DNA from: Pagrus major
Taxonomy: Eukaryota > Chordata > Actinopteri > Spariformes > Sparidae
Length of the DNA stretch: 64,000 nucleotides
Reading direction: 5' to 3'
Assembly: GCF_040436345.1 (NCBI RefSeq)
Contig: NC_133232.1
Span: 4,897,501 to 4,961,500, forward strand
Shown here: positions 54,778 to 64,000 of the stretch, piece by piece
Position numbering within the stretch: the first letter of the stretch is position 1
Layout: each line of letters begins with the position of its first letter
Notes under the pieces: model-generated
The model's database searches: none
What the model was told of the DNA's origin: nothing
What the model saw: only the letters and a program-made list of their open reading frames with translations
Position numbers and translations under genes: made by a program

Positions 54778-56059
54778 ACTCTGTTCTTTGTCTTTAACTG
54801 AACACAAACTGAACTTGAAGCTTCAGTTTCTACTTTGAACTTTCTCGACCACAACGTCAAAAAACAGTTTCTTCAACTGGAACATAAATTAAAACCAAGA
54901 AGAAGAAGGAGAAGCAGAGTGACAGCAGCAGATAGAGGACAGAGATCGTGTGCAGCTGGTTTTATATGTGAAGTTTCTTCATGTTTCTGTTTGGATCTAT
55001 AAAACATGTCGGCGTGTGAAAGACTCAAACAGACTCTGACCTGCTGCCACATCACAATGACACATGAACGCTTCAGTAATTATAATAATAATCCAACATT
55101 AGAAACAGGATGTCATAACTTTAAATACTTGAGGAACATCAGGAAGTACTTTGAATACAGGACTTTTCCTTGTAATCGAGTATTTCTACTGTAGTGTTTT
55201 CTTTAAAGGATCTGATGAATCTGATTCTGAGCCGAAACCTTCGAGAGTCTGAACTCTGATGGTATCTTCATCTCAGATCAACATGCTCACTTTATTAAAT
55301 CAACTCGTTCTTATGTTATTACAGCGAGCTGACTGTGATTTCCTGTCAGTCGTCCGTCTCCCTCAAACCTTTTTCTGGGTCTGATGTTGGTTTTGTTCTC
55401 CTGCAGCAGTTTGACACCTTCAGTTAATGTGAAACAGGTTTCAGCTGCAGGTCTGCGGCTTCTGTTGGTCCTCCAGTGTTTGTGTAGAGAAGAAGAGTGA
55501 CAGCTGCTGCTGACCCCAACCCACAGCTGAGGAAACACAGAGGAACTCAATACAAATACTCATTTCTATGTAATACTCAAGTAAAGTACAAATATTTGAT
55601 AATGATACTGAGGCACAGTATTTTCATAAATGTACTCAGTTACTTTCCACCAATGAAAACAGTTTTAATCACCATGTTTATAAGGACGTCACACTGCAGA
55701 AAAACACGTTCATAAAGTCAAAGTACTAATACATGATCTGTGTACAAATACTCCTGCATCGATGTTTGAGCTACTTTATAAACAGTGTGTTTAGTCCAGT
55801 TCCTCAGCTGCGGGTCGGGCCCTCCAGAGTCAGCACATGAACCTGAGCCGTGGTCAGACTGATTTAAAACCAGGTTTAAAATTTAAACGACTCAGGAGAC
55901 ACAACGACACACTGATTTAATGTACATGAGCAGCAGAAGTGTGAAGACACACAACGTGTAAATCATTCAGGTCAGTTACTCAAATAAATAAATATATAAA
56001 TAAATATAAATATTAACAACTGCATGAGAAGAAGCTTCTGCTCAGTCCAGTGAGGTCAG
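54439..56059. other. Intergenic between tgfbi and exosc3
   Basis: No gene recognised. Contains a (CA)n run near 54748-54777 and a partial copy of the ACTCAAGTAAAG dispersed repeat at 55550-55645. Confidence 0.5.
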
Positions 56060-56075
56060 AGCGCCCCCTGCTGCT
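56060..56075 (-). promoter_or_regulatory. CTCF-like motif, minus orientation
   Basis: AGCGCCCCCTGCTG, reverse of CAGCAGGGGGCGCT. It lies 0.35 kb upstream of exosc3 and points away from the plus-oriented motif at 56312. Confidence 0.45.
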
Positions 56076-56311
56076 CAGAGGAACTCATCACAAACACCTG
56101 AGAAACTGGATTAAAAATCAAAACTGCTGTGGTTAAACCTCAGTTTAAATGTTTGTGATCAGAACCAGGACAACAAACAGCCAACGTGTTTTTTTATTAT
56201 AAAAATAATTTTTATTTGGTTAAATTGTCCCAAAACATATTATTTATATAACATGAAACAAGCTGCAGCTCCATGTTCAGTCACGTGCTCACATGTTGTT
56301 GCTCCTCGCGC

Positions 56312-56344
56312 CCCGCAGAGGGCGCTGCAGGCGCAGCTTCCGGT
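56312..56344 (+). promoter_or_regulatory. exosc3 core promoter: CTCF-like and ETS-like sites
   Basis: CCCGCAGAGGGCGCTG (CTCF-like, 56312-56327) is followed by CTTCCGGT (ETS-like, 56337-56344) in a CpG-rich stretch about 90-115 bp upstream of the ATG. No TATA box is present, as usual for a housekeeping gene. Confidence 0.45.
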
Positions 56345-56427
56345 GTCCTGCGTGTCACATTTATTTCTGTCCGTCGAACAACAGCAGCAGCAGCGACACA
56401 TGTGAGCAGAGCTGCGAAGGAGTCGCG

Positions 56428-58632
56428 ATGTTTTCTGCTGTAAAAGAGAAAGTCGGGGAGGTTTTGTTACCGGGAGATGAATTCTGCTCTGAGGCCGACG
56501 ACACCATCTCTCTGACGGATCACGTTAAACCGGAGAAGGTGGTGTGTGGTCCGGGTCTGAGGCGGAGCGGAGACCGGCTGCTGGTGTGTAAAAGCGGCGT
56601 CCTCCGACACAAACAGCCCAACATGTTCTGGATCGACTCACAGCAGAGGAGGGTGAGACTTTAACGTCCTGTTCACACCGACACGAACGAGCCGTTTACT
56701 GTGAGTCTGCGTCCAGCAGCAGCTTCTACAACAGGCAGGATCCCATTTAGAAAAGTCGCAATTTAAAGGTTTTGTCGTCAGCAGACCTCAAACGCGTCAT
56801 ACGACAAGACTTTCAGACTGAATCAGATCATTAAGCTCCAGCTGTGATTACGGCTGTAACATGATGTCACCAGGCTGTGCGTGGTGCTCTCAGAGTTACA
56901 CTGAATGAATCAGGTCCGCTGTCATGTCGTCCCTCCGTCCGCTGAAGACCGCCGGGCTTTACTGCAGCGAGCAGCGGGACTCGGTTCTGAAAAGATCAGA
57001 TTATTTAGTAATACAGTACCGCTCGGTGAACCAGTCACACCCCGAATTACTCACAAGACCAAATCCGTTCATGAGAACTTTAGTTTTGGTTCTGAAAGTT
57101 AAAGTAATAACAACCGGATTCAGTCAAAATAAAAAGGTATATTTTTAAGCGGAGATCAGCAGATCCAGGTAGAAGACCTAAAGTAAAGTCAACCTAACAG
57201 TGAAGATTTTTGTGAAGTGAGGACATTTCGTCAGAAGAGGACATGTGTTGGAGCAGTGCATGCTGGGAGCTGAGTCTGTCTCTGTGTCCTCAGTATGTCC
57301 CCGCTAAAGGAGAGACCATCATTGGCATCGTGACGGTCAAATCAGGAGACGTCTTCAAGGTGGACTTTGGAGGAAGTGAGCAGGCGTCTCTGTCCTACCT
57401 GGCGTTTGAGGGAGCGACCAAGAGGAACCGGCCCAACGTCCAGGTGAGACTCTGAGGACATGGACAGGTCCAGGTGAGACACAGGCAGGTCCACGTGAGA
57501 ATCTGAGGATGCAGGCAGGTCCAGGTGAGACACAGACAGGTCCAGGTGAGACCCCGAGGACACAGACAGGTCCAGGTGAGAATCTGAGGACGCAGGCAGG
57601 TCCAGGCGAGACACAGGCAGGTCCAGGTGAGACCCTGAGGACACGGACAGGTCCAGGTGAGACTCGGACAGGTCCAGGTGAGACACAGACGGGTCCAGGT
57701 GAGACTCTGAGGACACAGGCAGGTCCAGGTGAGAATCTGAGGACACAGGCAGGTCCAGGTGAGACACAGATGGGTCCAGGTGAGAATCTGAGGACATGGA
57801 CAGGTCCAGGTGAGACACAGATGGGTCCAGGTGAGAATCTGAGGACACAGGCAGGTCCAGGTGAGACACAGATGGGTCCAGGTGAGAATCTGAGGACACA
57901 GGCAGGTCCAGGTGAGAATCTGAGGACACGGACAGGTCCAGGTGAGACTCGGACAGGTCCAGGTGAGACACAGATGAGTCCAGGTGAGACTCTGAGGACA
58001 CAGGCAGGTCCAGGTGAGACCCTGAGGACACGGACAGGTCCAGGTGAGAATCTGAGGACACAGGCAGGTCCAGGTGAGAATCTGAGGACGCAGGCAGGTC
58101 CAGGTGAGACACAGATGGGTCCAGGTGAGAATCTGAGGACGCAGGCAGGTCCAGGTGTGTGACCCCTCCCTCCCCGTGTGTTACCTGTGCAGGTGGGGGA
58201 CCTGGTGTTCGCTCAGTTCGTCATAGCCAATAAGGACATGGAGCCGGAGCTGGTGTGTGTGGACAGTTCTGGACGGGCCAATGGGATGGGAGTGTTTGGA
58301 GGAGGCGGCCTGCTGTTCAGCGTCTCTCTGGGATTGGTCCGCAGGTACGAGCTGCCTCAGGTGTTTGTGTGTCAGTGAGCAGGTGTGAGTGTCTCTGTTC
58401 TCAGACTGTGTCCCCCCCGTCCAGGCTGCTGTCCCCCCACAGTGACGTCCTGTCGGACCTGCAGCAGCTGTTCCCCTGCGAGCTGGTTCTGGGGATGAAC
58501 GGTCGTCTGTGGGTCAAGTCCTCCAGCGTCCAGCAGACGCTCGTCATCGCAAACCTGCTGCAGAGCTGCGACACCATGACGGCCCCGCAGAGACAGCAGC
58601 TGTTCAGGAGGGTGGCACAGGGGGCGCTGTAG
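56428..58632 (+). CDS. exosc3: Exosome component 3 (Rrp40), RNA exosome cap subunit, 4 exons
   Basis: Non-catalytic S1/KH cap subunit of the nuclear and cytoplasmic RNA exosome, which binds RNA and guides it into the 3'-5' decay channel. Exons 56428-56652, 57294-57443, 58193-58344 and 58425-58632 give 735 nt, 244 aa (human 275). The N-terminal region carries VVCGPGLRR and GDRLLV, followed by RHKQPN and WIDSQQRR. The S1 domain comes next, with [13 protein letters not shown] and KSGDVFKVD, then the family hallmark [16 protein letters not shown]. The KH-like C-terminal domain has [18 protein letters not shown] and GMNGRLWVK. The Asp matching human D132, the common pontocerebellar hypoplasia site, appears kept in SGDVFKVD. 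The N-terminus is shorter than in mammals. Exon 2 runs straight into an expanded splice-donor minisatellite. AATAAA at 59041 is the probable poly(A) signal. Confidence 0.95.
57438..58158 (+). repeat. Splice-donor minisatellite in exosc3 intron 2
   Basis: 28 tandem units of 30 bp (GTCCAGGTGAGAATCTGAGG, then ACACAGGCAG) or 21 bp (GTCCAGGTGAGACACAGATGG). Unit 1 contains the real exon 2/intron 2 junction. 25 of the 28 units keep CAGGTGAGA exactly. The exceptions are unit 3 (CACGTGAGA), unit 7 (CAGGCGAGA) and the last unit (CAGGTGTGT). The array fills almost the whole 749-bp intron, leaving about 35 bp before the exon 3 acceptor. Confidence 0.97.
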
Positions 58633-59040
58633 ACCGGGTCGGACCACAAGGACACCTGCTGGTCCACCTGAAGCAGTTCTCAGGGGCTCTGGTTCCGGGT
58701 TTTTGGTGCAGAACTGATTTAGTTTGTTGGAGTTTAAAGGACCATTGCACAGTTTTTTCCATCCCAGCTGAAACATCAGAGTCGTGTTTGTCGGTGCCGT
58801 CTGCTGCTGCAGTCTAAAACGTGGATCAGACGGATCCTACAGAGTTCTGACCCGGAGAACAAAACGTTCTCGGACCTTTTGGACGGGTCAAAATGTGTTT
58901 TTGTGAAACTAAACTATGAACAACAGACAAACAGTTTATTGTTTCAGCCGTATTTCTGAATTCTGTCCTCGGCTGCTTGCGACAAAAAAGACAAAAACCC
59001 AGAAGACGTCCAGAGAAGCTTCAGATGTTTTTATGTTTTC

Positions 59041-59046
59041 AATAAA
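59041..59046 (+). terminator. exosc3: exosc3 poly(A) signal
   Basis: AATAAA about 410 bp downstream of the exosc3 stop; the only canonical signal noticed in that stretch. Confidence 0.6.
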
Positions 59047-59069
59047 ATTCTGAGTAGAACCGGTTCCAG

Positions 59070-59850
59070 TTTGAATCCAGCATGAATTTTTTAAAATTAT
59101 TTTTATAACGGTGAATTTTAGTTTAAAAAAATTAAAATGAACTAAGCTACAACTAACTGCAGCTAGCCGATAGCGGTTACTGTGGGATACGCTGCCCCCT
59201 GTTGGTTTGGAGGATGAATTCAACTGATGACTCGTTCTTTCATTTTCCACTTCAACCAGTAAAAAGAAGGAAACATCACTGATGATGATGATGATGTCAC
59301 TGCAGTCTGTACTCATCAGAGATCCTCACTGACAGACAGATGCTCCACTCTGTAAAGAAATCTCTGCATGTTTAAAACGTCAGTTGAACCTGATTAAGTG
59401 TGGCTCAGTGTGGTGCAGCAGTACGGAGGACCAGAGGGGTCATACAGAGAAAATACATTGATACGATCTCAATTTAAAAACTGCTGTTATAAGATTATCA
59501 TTATTAATTATTAATCTAACATTACAGACCAAAGTCACACTGAAAGATAAAAGTGGTCGACAATTATCTTTGTCGACTCAACTCGTTTTTTTAACTTTAA
59601 ATTCATCAACAAATGTAAAAAATCAATTGTTTTAGTTGTTTTCTTTCTTCTCATTTGTGGCTGTTTTGTTAATGTTTTGTCTTCTGAATATCTTTTTAAA
59701 ATAGTTATCAGATATAATGTCGACTAGTTGGTTAAAAGATCATTCATTAAAAAAACGTGCTGATTATTCTATATGATATATATATAATTACTGTTAGTTT
59801 CTATCAGACACTGACGAAGGTGAAAATAACTGCAGTCAAACAAACTGAGA
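59070..59850. other. Convergent gap between exosc3 and paip2
   Basis: A/T-rich, no gene recognised apart from the two 3' ends and the CTCF-like site. Confidence 0.5.
59191..59205 (-). promoter_or_regulatory. CTCF-like motif between exosc3 and paip2
   Basis: GCTGCCCCCTGTTGG, reverse of CCAACAGGGGGCAGC, in the convergent intergenic gap. Inferred from motif only. Confidence 0.35.
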
Positions 59851-59867
59851 CTTTTTCTCCATAAACA

Positions 59868-59873
59868 TTTATT
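59868..59873 (-). terminator. paip2: paip2 poly(A) signal
   Basis: AATAAA on the minus strand (TTTATT on plus) about 615 bp after the paip2 stop, giving a 3' UTR of about 60486 down to 59850. Confidence 0.55.
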
Positions 59874-60486
59874 TTCAAATAGATTAAGAAAAAATAGATA
59901 TTTTTTTACAACTTTTTTCTTTATATGACTTTTTATACAGTACTTTATGTGCATTTAGAAAAAACAACAAACAAACATCAGTTAATGAGGCAGCAGAGTG
60001 CCGGCAGCTCACAAAGGATTCTGGGAGAAGACGAAGAAATACAGAGAGAAGGAATCCAAAACAACCAGATCAGACTGGACCGGGTCTAAACTAGAGTAAA
60101 ATGTGAACACAAATTTGTTTTGGGGTTTTTATAAAAGTGCAAATAAAAGCTCAGACTGTGAGCGGAGACATCAGAGCTGATTGTAACAGAAACCAGTTTG
60201 TTCTTGAAGTGAACACAAACACTCTCAGCTGATTTACATTCAGAGAGTTACCACACACACACACACACACACACTCAGTCAGACAGACACACACACTTAG
60301 TCAGACAGACAGACGGGTGGAGGATGGCGGTAACTAACAGTAACTTTACTCTGAACTTGAACACATGCGAGCGCAGAACTTTGGCAACACGGCAGGCTGA
60401 AGGTCGAGTGGCGACTATAAAATACGGCAGACATCTTGTTAGTGATGTCACAGTGCGGACAAGGGCGGGGGCGGAGCCCGGCGGGG

Positions 60487-63449
60487 TCACATAGTGTGTT
60501 TCTGGATTCCCGGGATGAACTCCTTGGCGTTGGGGTTCAGACTGCTGTTTATCTGGAGGAGGAGGAGAGAGTGATGACATCAGCAGGTCGGTTTAAAACA
60601 GAAACATCAGATTTCAAACAACATGTCCAGAGCCTGAACTCACCACGAGATCAAAGTCTGCGTCGGCGTGAACGTCTGTGTCGAGAACCAGCAGGCTGAT
60701 CTGGTCCTGCAGCTGAGTGACGGTCTGAGCCGGGAGGTCTCTGGACGGGATGAACCACTCCCACTGCTCCTCCTCCTCCATCAGCTCCTGGATGCAGCGC
60801 TCGATGAACTCCTCCTCCCACAGCTCCTCCTCCACCTGCGCACACACACACACACACAAGGGCTGTGTCTCAATTCAGGGTCTGCATCCTTCAAGGACGC
60901 GGCCTTTGCGGCCCACGAAGGCCGGGTCCTTCGGAGGTTCCTTCGGAGGTACCTTCGAAAGCCGCGTCCACCATTGTTAAATGGGACGGTCTAGCCTTCG
61001 GAGCATTTCCTGCTTGCATCACCAGATGTACCCGCCCCTTACCCTTACGTCACGATTGTGAATGAAGAGATGCGTTAAAGTCTGTTTTGGTTCAAATCTA
61101 TCAAACGCGTACATTTATTTGTGTGTGTACAAAAATTAACGACAAAATGTGTCAAATCTAAATTGAATTATCAACATTACAAAATAAACATGAACCCATT
61201 GGTGAATAACAACTATATTTACCATAGCATTACCAGCGTCACGTATTTTAACTGAAAGTTAAAATTTGGAGGTTTTATAGTCCCTTGAAGTTTAACATAT
61301 CTGGCGTTGGATGTTCAAATGACTAAAAACCGAGTATAAACCCATTACTTAAATTTTAATGTCATGTCTGCGCCACTTGATGTCGCCATTTTCTCTTGCT
61401 TCCTCTTCTGTTTCGGGACTGAGCAGCGGTGCGCAAAGGATCTTGGGATATGGGAGGCCGCGAAGGATAGTTGCAGTGCGTCCTCCGAAAAGAGGGAAGG
61501 GCAGGCTGCATTTGTGGGCTGCATTTGGAGGAGCCTTCCAATTGGGACAGCCTTCGCGCGGCGTTGTGACGTAATTGGCCTTCAAATGCGCCCTTCGTGG
61601 GCTGCAGCCCCTGAATTGGGACACAGCCACAGTTCATCATGGAGGTGGTGTATCTGGGTCACATGACCAGAGGACATGTCTGCAGCAAACAGATTCAAAG
61701 GAGCAGACTGCTGTTTGTACACCATCAGTCAGGACGTCTTTTCTGTTTCAAATTTGCTGTTTCCTGGGTTTCAATAACAGAAAACGGCAAATTTGGGGTT
61801 TTTAAATGTCGGTCAGAGAAAATGAAAATTGAAGACGTCACTTTAGACTTTAAGTTTCTGCATTTTATCACTTTTTATTTACAAAATAACAATGATTTCA
61901 TTGAGACTATCAATAACTTTTAGTCTTATTTTGTTTTGTTTCATATTATTTGGATATTTTTTCTTTCCACTGACCTCTAAAACATGAGTTCATGATCCAT
62001 CAGAGTGAAAATGTCAGATTATTGATTATTGTTGATGGTGAAGTAGTGCAGAGTCGTGATAACACCACTAATGATTATTCTAATTATCAATTTAATTGAT
62101 CAATTATTTGGGCTAATAAACTTTGAAAAAGCTGAAAAATGTCCATTAACACATTCGAACACAATGTGACATCATTTAGTGTATTGTGTTGTGTCACCAA
62201 CTGTTTACTGACATTTGACTGTTTTCTTGAATTTCTTCTGATCGGCTAATTGATTAATTGCTGCAGCTCTAGATTCAACGACACAAATTTGTCTCCTCTT
62301 TTCATTGTCCTCCTGTTGTGAGGAAGCGATGACACAGTAACCAGATGGTACCGCAAAAATAATAGAGACAGAGTCAGGTCCGATAAAGGGTTTGATAAAA
62401 ATGACAGAGAAATTAAGAACAGCTCTTCTGCAGGTGTTACGCTCTCGAGGGGATTACAGGTGGTGTGATGGTTCCTTTGTTGAACGTAAGTATTCACACT
62501 GGACAGCTGTAACTAATGATTATCTACTCAACTGACTGTCATTTTCATCCTTTAGTCAAAAATGTTCATCACAATTTCCCCGAGACAAAGTTCACTTATT
62601 AAAATAACAAAAAACTATAGTTCTATAAAAATAATTAACTTACAATGATATCAAACAGCTGCACGATCGATCTGTTAGTAGTCAACTATTAAATCAATCA
62701 GAGTATTTTGATAATCAGTGAATCAGTTTGAATAATTTAAAGTCTCCATTCTGTGATGTCAGCTCGTTAAATGTGAATATTTTCTCTTTTCTTTCCTCTG
62801 TGACAGTAAACTGGACAAAACACTGGTTGACATGTTTATACATTTTATCACGTTTTAGAGGCCAAACAACTGATTACTTAATCCAGAAAATAATAATCAG
62901 ATTAATCAACAAGGAAAGTAATTATTAGCTGAAACTCAAACCAAAAATTTATATTTTTTTTGTGGATTTTAGCACCTTATATTTTTTAAGTAAATTTTTT
63001 TTAATGATAAAGTGATCTACTGACTGGAAATCAGTGGTGAAATGTCTACTCTGTGAATCTTTTTATTGTGTTTTTCATCTGTATGTTTTATGAATAAAAG
63101 GTCATTAACAGGTCAGCCCTCCTGTGACACCTGAGCCTCTGTTCATGCATATTTCTGGATATAAATAGTTGTGGATGACCTTCCTCTGATGACATAACCT
63201 GACCTGATTTCCAGCCGGACATGTCAGCTGTGTGTCGGTGTTTACGGGCTGTGTTTGCCCTTTAATAACTCGAGCCTCAGGTGTGTCACCGGTCCTGGTT
63301 CTCCTCACCTGTCTGTTGAACTCCTCCTCGTTCTCCATCCACATGTACTCTGCGAACGGGTTCTCCTCGGAGTTGAACTGGTTCATCAGGATGACCTCGT
63401 TGCTGATAGTCATGTTGGTGTTGACGTTGCTGAGTCTCGGGTCCTTCAT
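60487..63449 (-). CDS. paip2: Polyadenylate-binding protein-interacting protein 2, 3 coding exons
   Basis: Small acidic cytoplasmic repressor of translation that displaces PABP from poly(A). Coding exons, transcribed right to left: 63309-63449, 60644-60835 and 60487-60552; 399 nt, 132 aa (human PAIP2 127). The N-terminus starts MKDP. PAM1 spans [18 protein letters not shown] and the acidic [24 protein letters not shown] block, which contacts the PABP RRMs. The last exon has the PAM2 motif [13 protein letters not shown], which binds the PABC/MLLE domain. The MKDP start and WFIPSRDLP context favour paip2; paip2b is the alternative. A noncoding first exon probably lies at or above 63761. The gene is convergent with exosc3, with 3' ends about 0.8 kb apart. 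Confidence 0.93.
60861..61628. mobile_element. Non-autonomous DNA transposon in paip2 intron
   Basis: The left end GGCTGTGTCTCAATTCAGGG matches the reverse complement of the right end (CCCTGAATTGGGACACAGCC). Both subterminal regions are CpG-rich with CCTTCG/CGAAGG words. 768 bp, no transposase. It lies 25 bp from the exon 3 acceptor, separated only by a (CA)n run. The target duplication is obscured by that run. Confidence 0.75.
61629..63308. other. Rest of paip2 intron (between the first two coding exons)
   Basis: A/T-rich sequence with no exon or clear repeat recognised. Confidence 0.5.
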
Positions 63450-63760
63450 GTCAGTCTCCTCACAGACAGCCTGGATCACCACAGACGGACCGACGACACT
63501 TTAACACACAGACACAGAGGGAGAGACACGGTTAACCGACGGACAGCGGACAGTCGGTGCGGTGTGTTCAGGGTCGCTGAGATGGCCGCTGTCTGACAGA
63601 CAATAGCAGCCAGCTAGCGACTGTCGCTGACTGCCATTTTACAGTAAACACACCGGAATAAATATGTGACTTACATTAACAGAAACACACGAACACACAC
63701 ATTTAACAACGTCTCGTTAATGTAAGAAAATAAAACGTTGTGTTTCAATGAGTGAAATAC

Positions 63761-63840
63761 CTGAAAACCTGGTTTGCTCGACGGCAGCGGGGCAGACGGT
63801 GAACTCTGTGAAGAACTCTGCTGTAACTGTCATGGCCGCG
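63761..63840 (-). other. paip2: paip2 noncoding exon 1 with upstream ORF
   Basis: A good donor (TTTTCAG/GTATTTC) at 63761 joins an acceptor above 63498 to give a 5' leader. An ATG at 63833 opens a 31-codon uORF that crosses the junction and stops at 63476-63478, 26 nt before the main ATG, in a different frame. The splice pairing is inferred from consensus only; the upper end of the exon is not defined. Confidence 0.45.
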
Positions 63841-63860
63841 CTGCCTCTGTTTGTTTACAT

Positions 63861-63895
63861 GGCTGACGTCACTCTGTGCTCGCTCCTGATTGGAT
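63861..63895 (-). promoter_or_regulatory. paip2 proximal promoter: CRE and CCAAT
   Basis: A perfect palindromic cAMP-response element TGACGTCA lies at 63864-63871. An inverted CCAAT box (ATTGG) follows at 63889-63893. Both sit just upstream of the inferred paip2 exon 1, in a CpG-bearing stretch. The role is inferred from motif and position. Confidence 0.45.
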
Positions 63896-64000
63896 AAACC
63901 GTCCTGCTGCCTTCACGTGCTCTACGTGACCTATAAAAAACAAAGGGGACAGTAGGAAGATCCTTTTTTGGACTTCGGACATGTGATTTAACCCACATTA

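Noticed and set aside
57342-58162. Repetitive open frames (256 codons minus, 217 codons plus)
   Set aside because: Products of the exosc3 intron 2 minisatellite; unit lengths are multiples of three.

Overview
This is a 64 kb piece of a ray-finned (teleost, probably percomorph) fish genome. The evidence is spliced GT-AG genes with vertebrate orthologues, a fish-specific FISNA-NACHT-LRR-B30.2 receptor gene, abundant (CA)n microsatellites, and fish-type transposons (Tc1/mariner, Ty3, jockey/L2-like LINEs, L1). I assembled four protein-coding genes exon by exon, and each reads through in frame.

Region 1 (1-25 kb): an NLRC3/NLRP12-like innate-immune receptor gene on the + strand, nine coding exons (10781-24733, 1097 aa). 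Its introns are packed with mobile elements. Just upstream of its first coding exon lies a nest of about 9.7 kb. An old Tc1/mariner element (968-10703) with 203-bp terminal repeats holds a Ty3-type LTR retrotransposon (1534-6606, minus strand) and a decayed LINE (about 6660-10188, plus strand). The LTR element itself holds a 173-bp MITE with telomere-like repeats. Intron 3 carries a DNA transposon with a LINE inserted in it. Intron 6 carries an internally eroded LINE.

Region 2 (25-36.4 kb): about 11 kb with no gene I can call confidently. It holds microsatellites, an ACTG tetranucleotide array, L2 and L1 LINE scraps, and a scattered cluster of ten copies of a CATATGGTGTGAC motif in both orientations.

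Region 3 (36.5-54.4 kb): tgfbi, + strand, 17 coding exons, 677 aa, with a TATA-type promoter. The protein has a signal peptide, an EMI domain and four FAS1 domains. It is predicted to be a secreted matrix adhesion protein, but the C-terminal RGD of the human protein is absent. Intron 2 is 8.4 kb and full of repeats; intron 10 holds a 39-copy minisatellite.

Region 4 (54.4-64 kb): exosc3 (+ strand, 4 exons, 244 aa, RNA exosome cap subunit Rrp40) and paip2 (minus strand, 3 coding exons, 132 aa, repressor of poly(A)-binding protein) lie tail to tail. exosc3 intron 2 is almost entirely a minisatellite whose unit copies the gene's own 5' splice site, giving 25 perfect CAG/GTGAGA donors in a row. 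I consider this the most unusual structure in the window. The genes share no obvious pathway; tgfbi and paip2 both map to human 5q31, so part of the layout may be old synteny.
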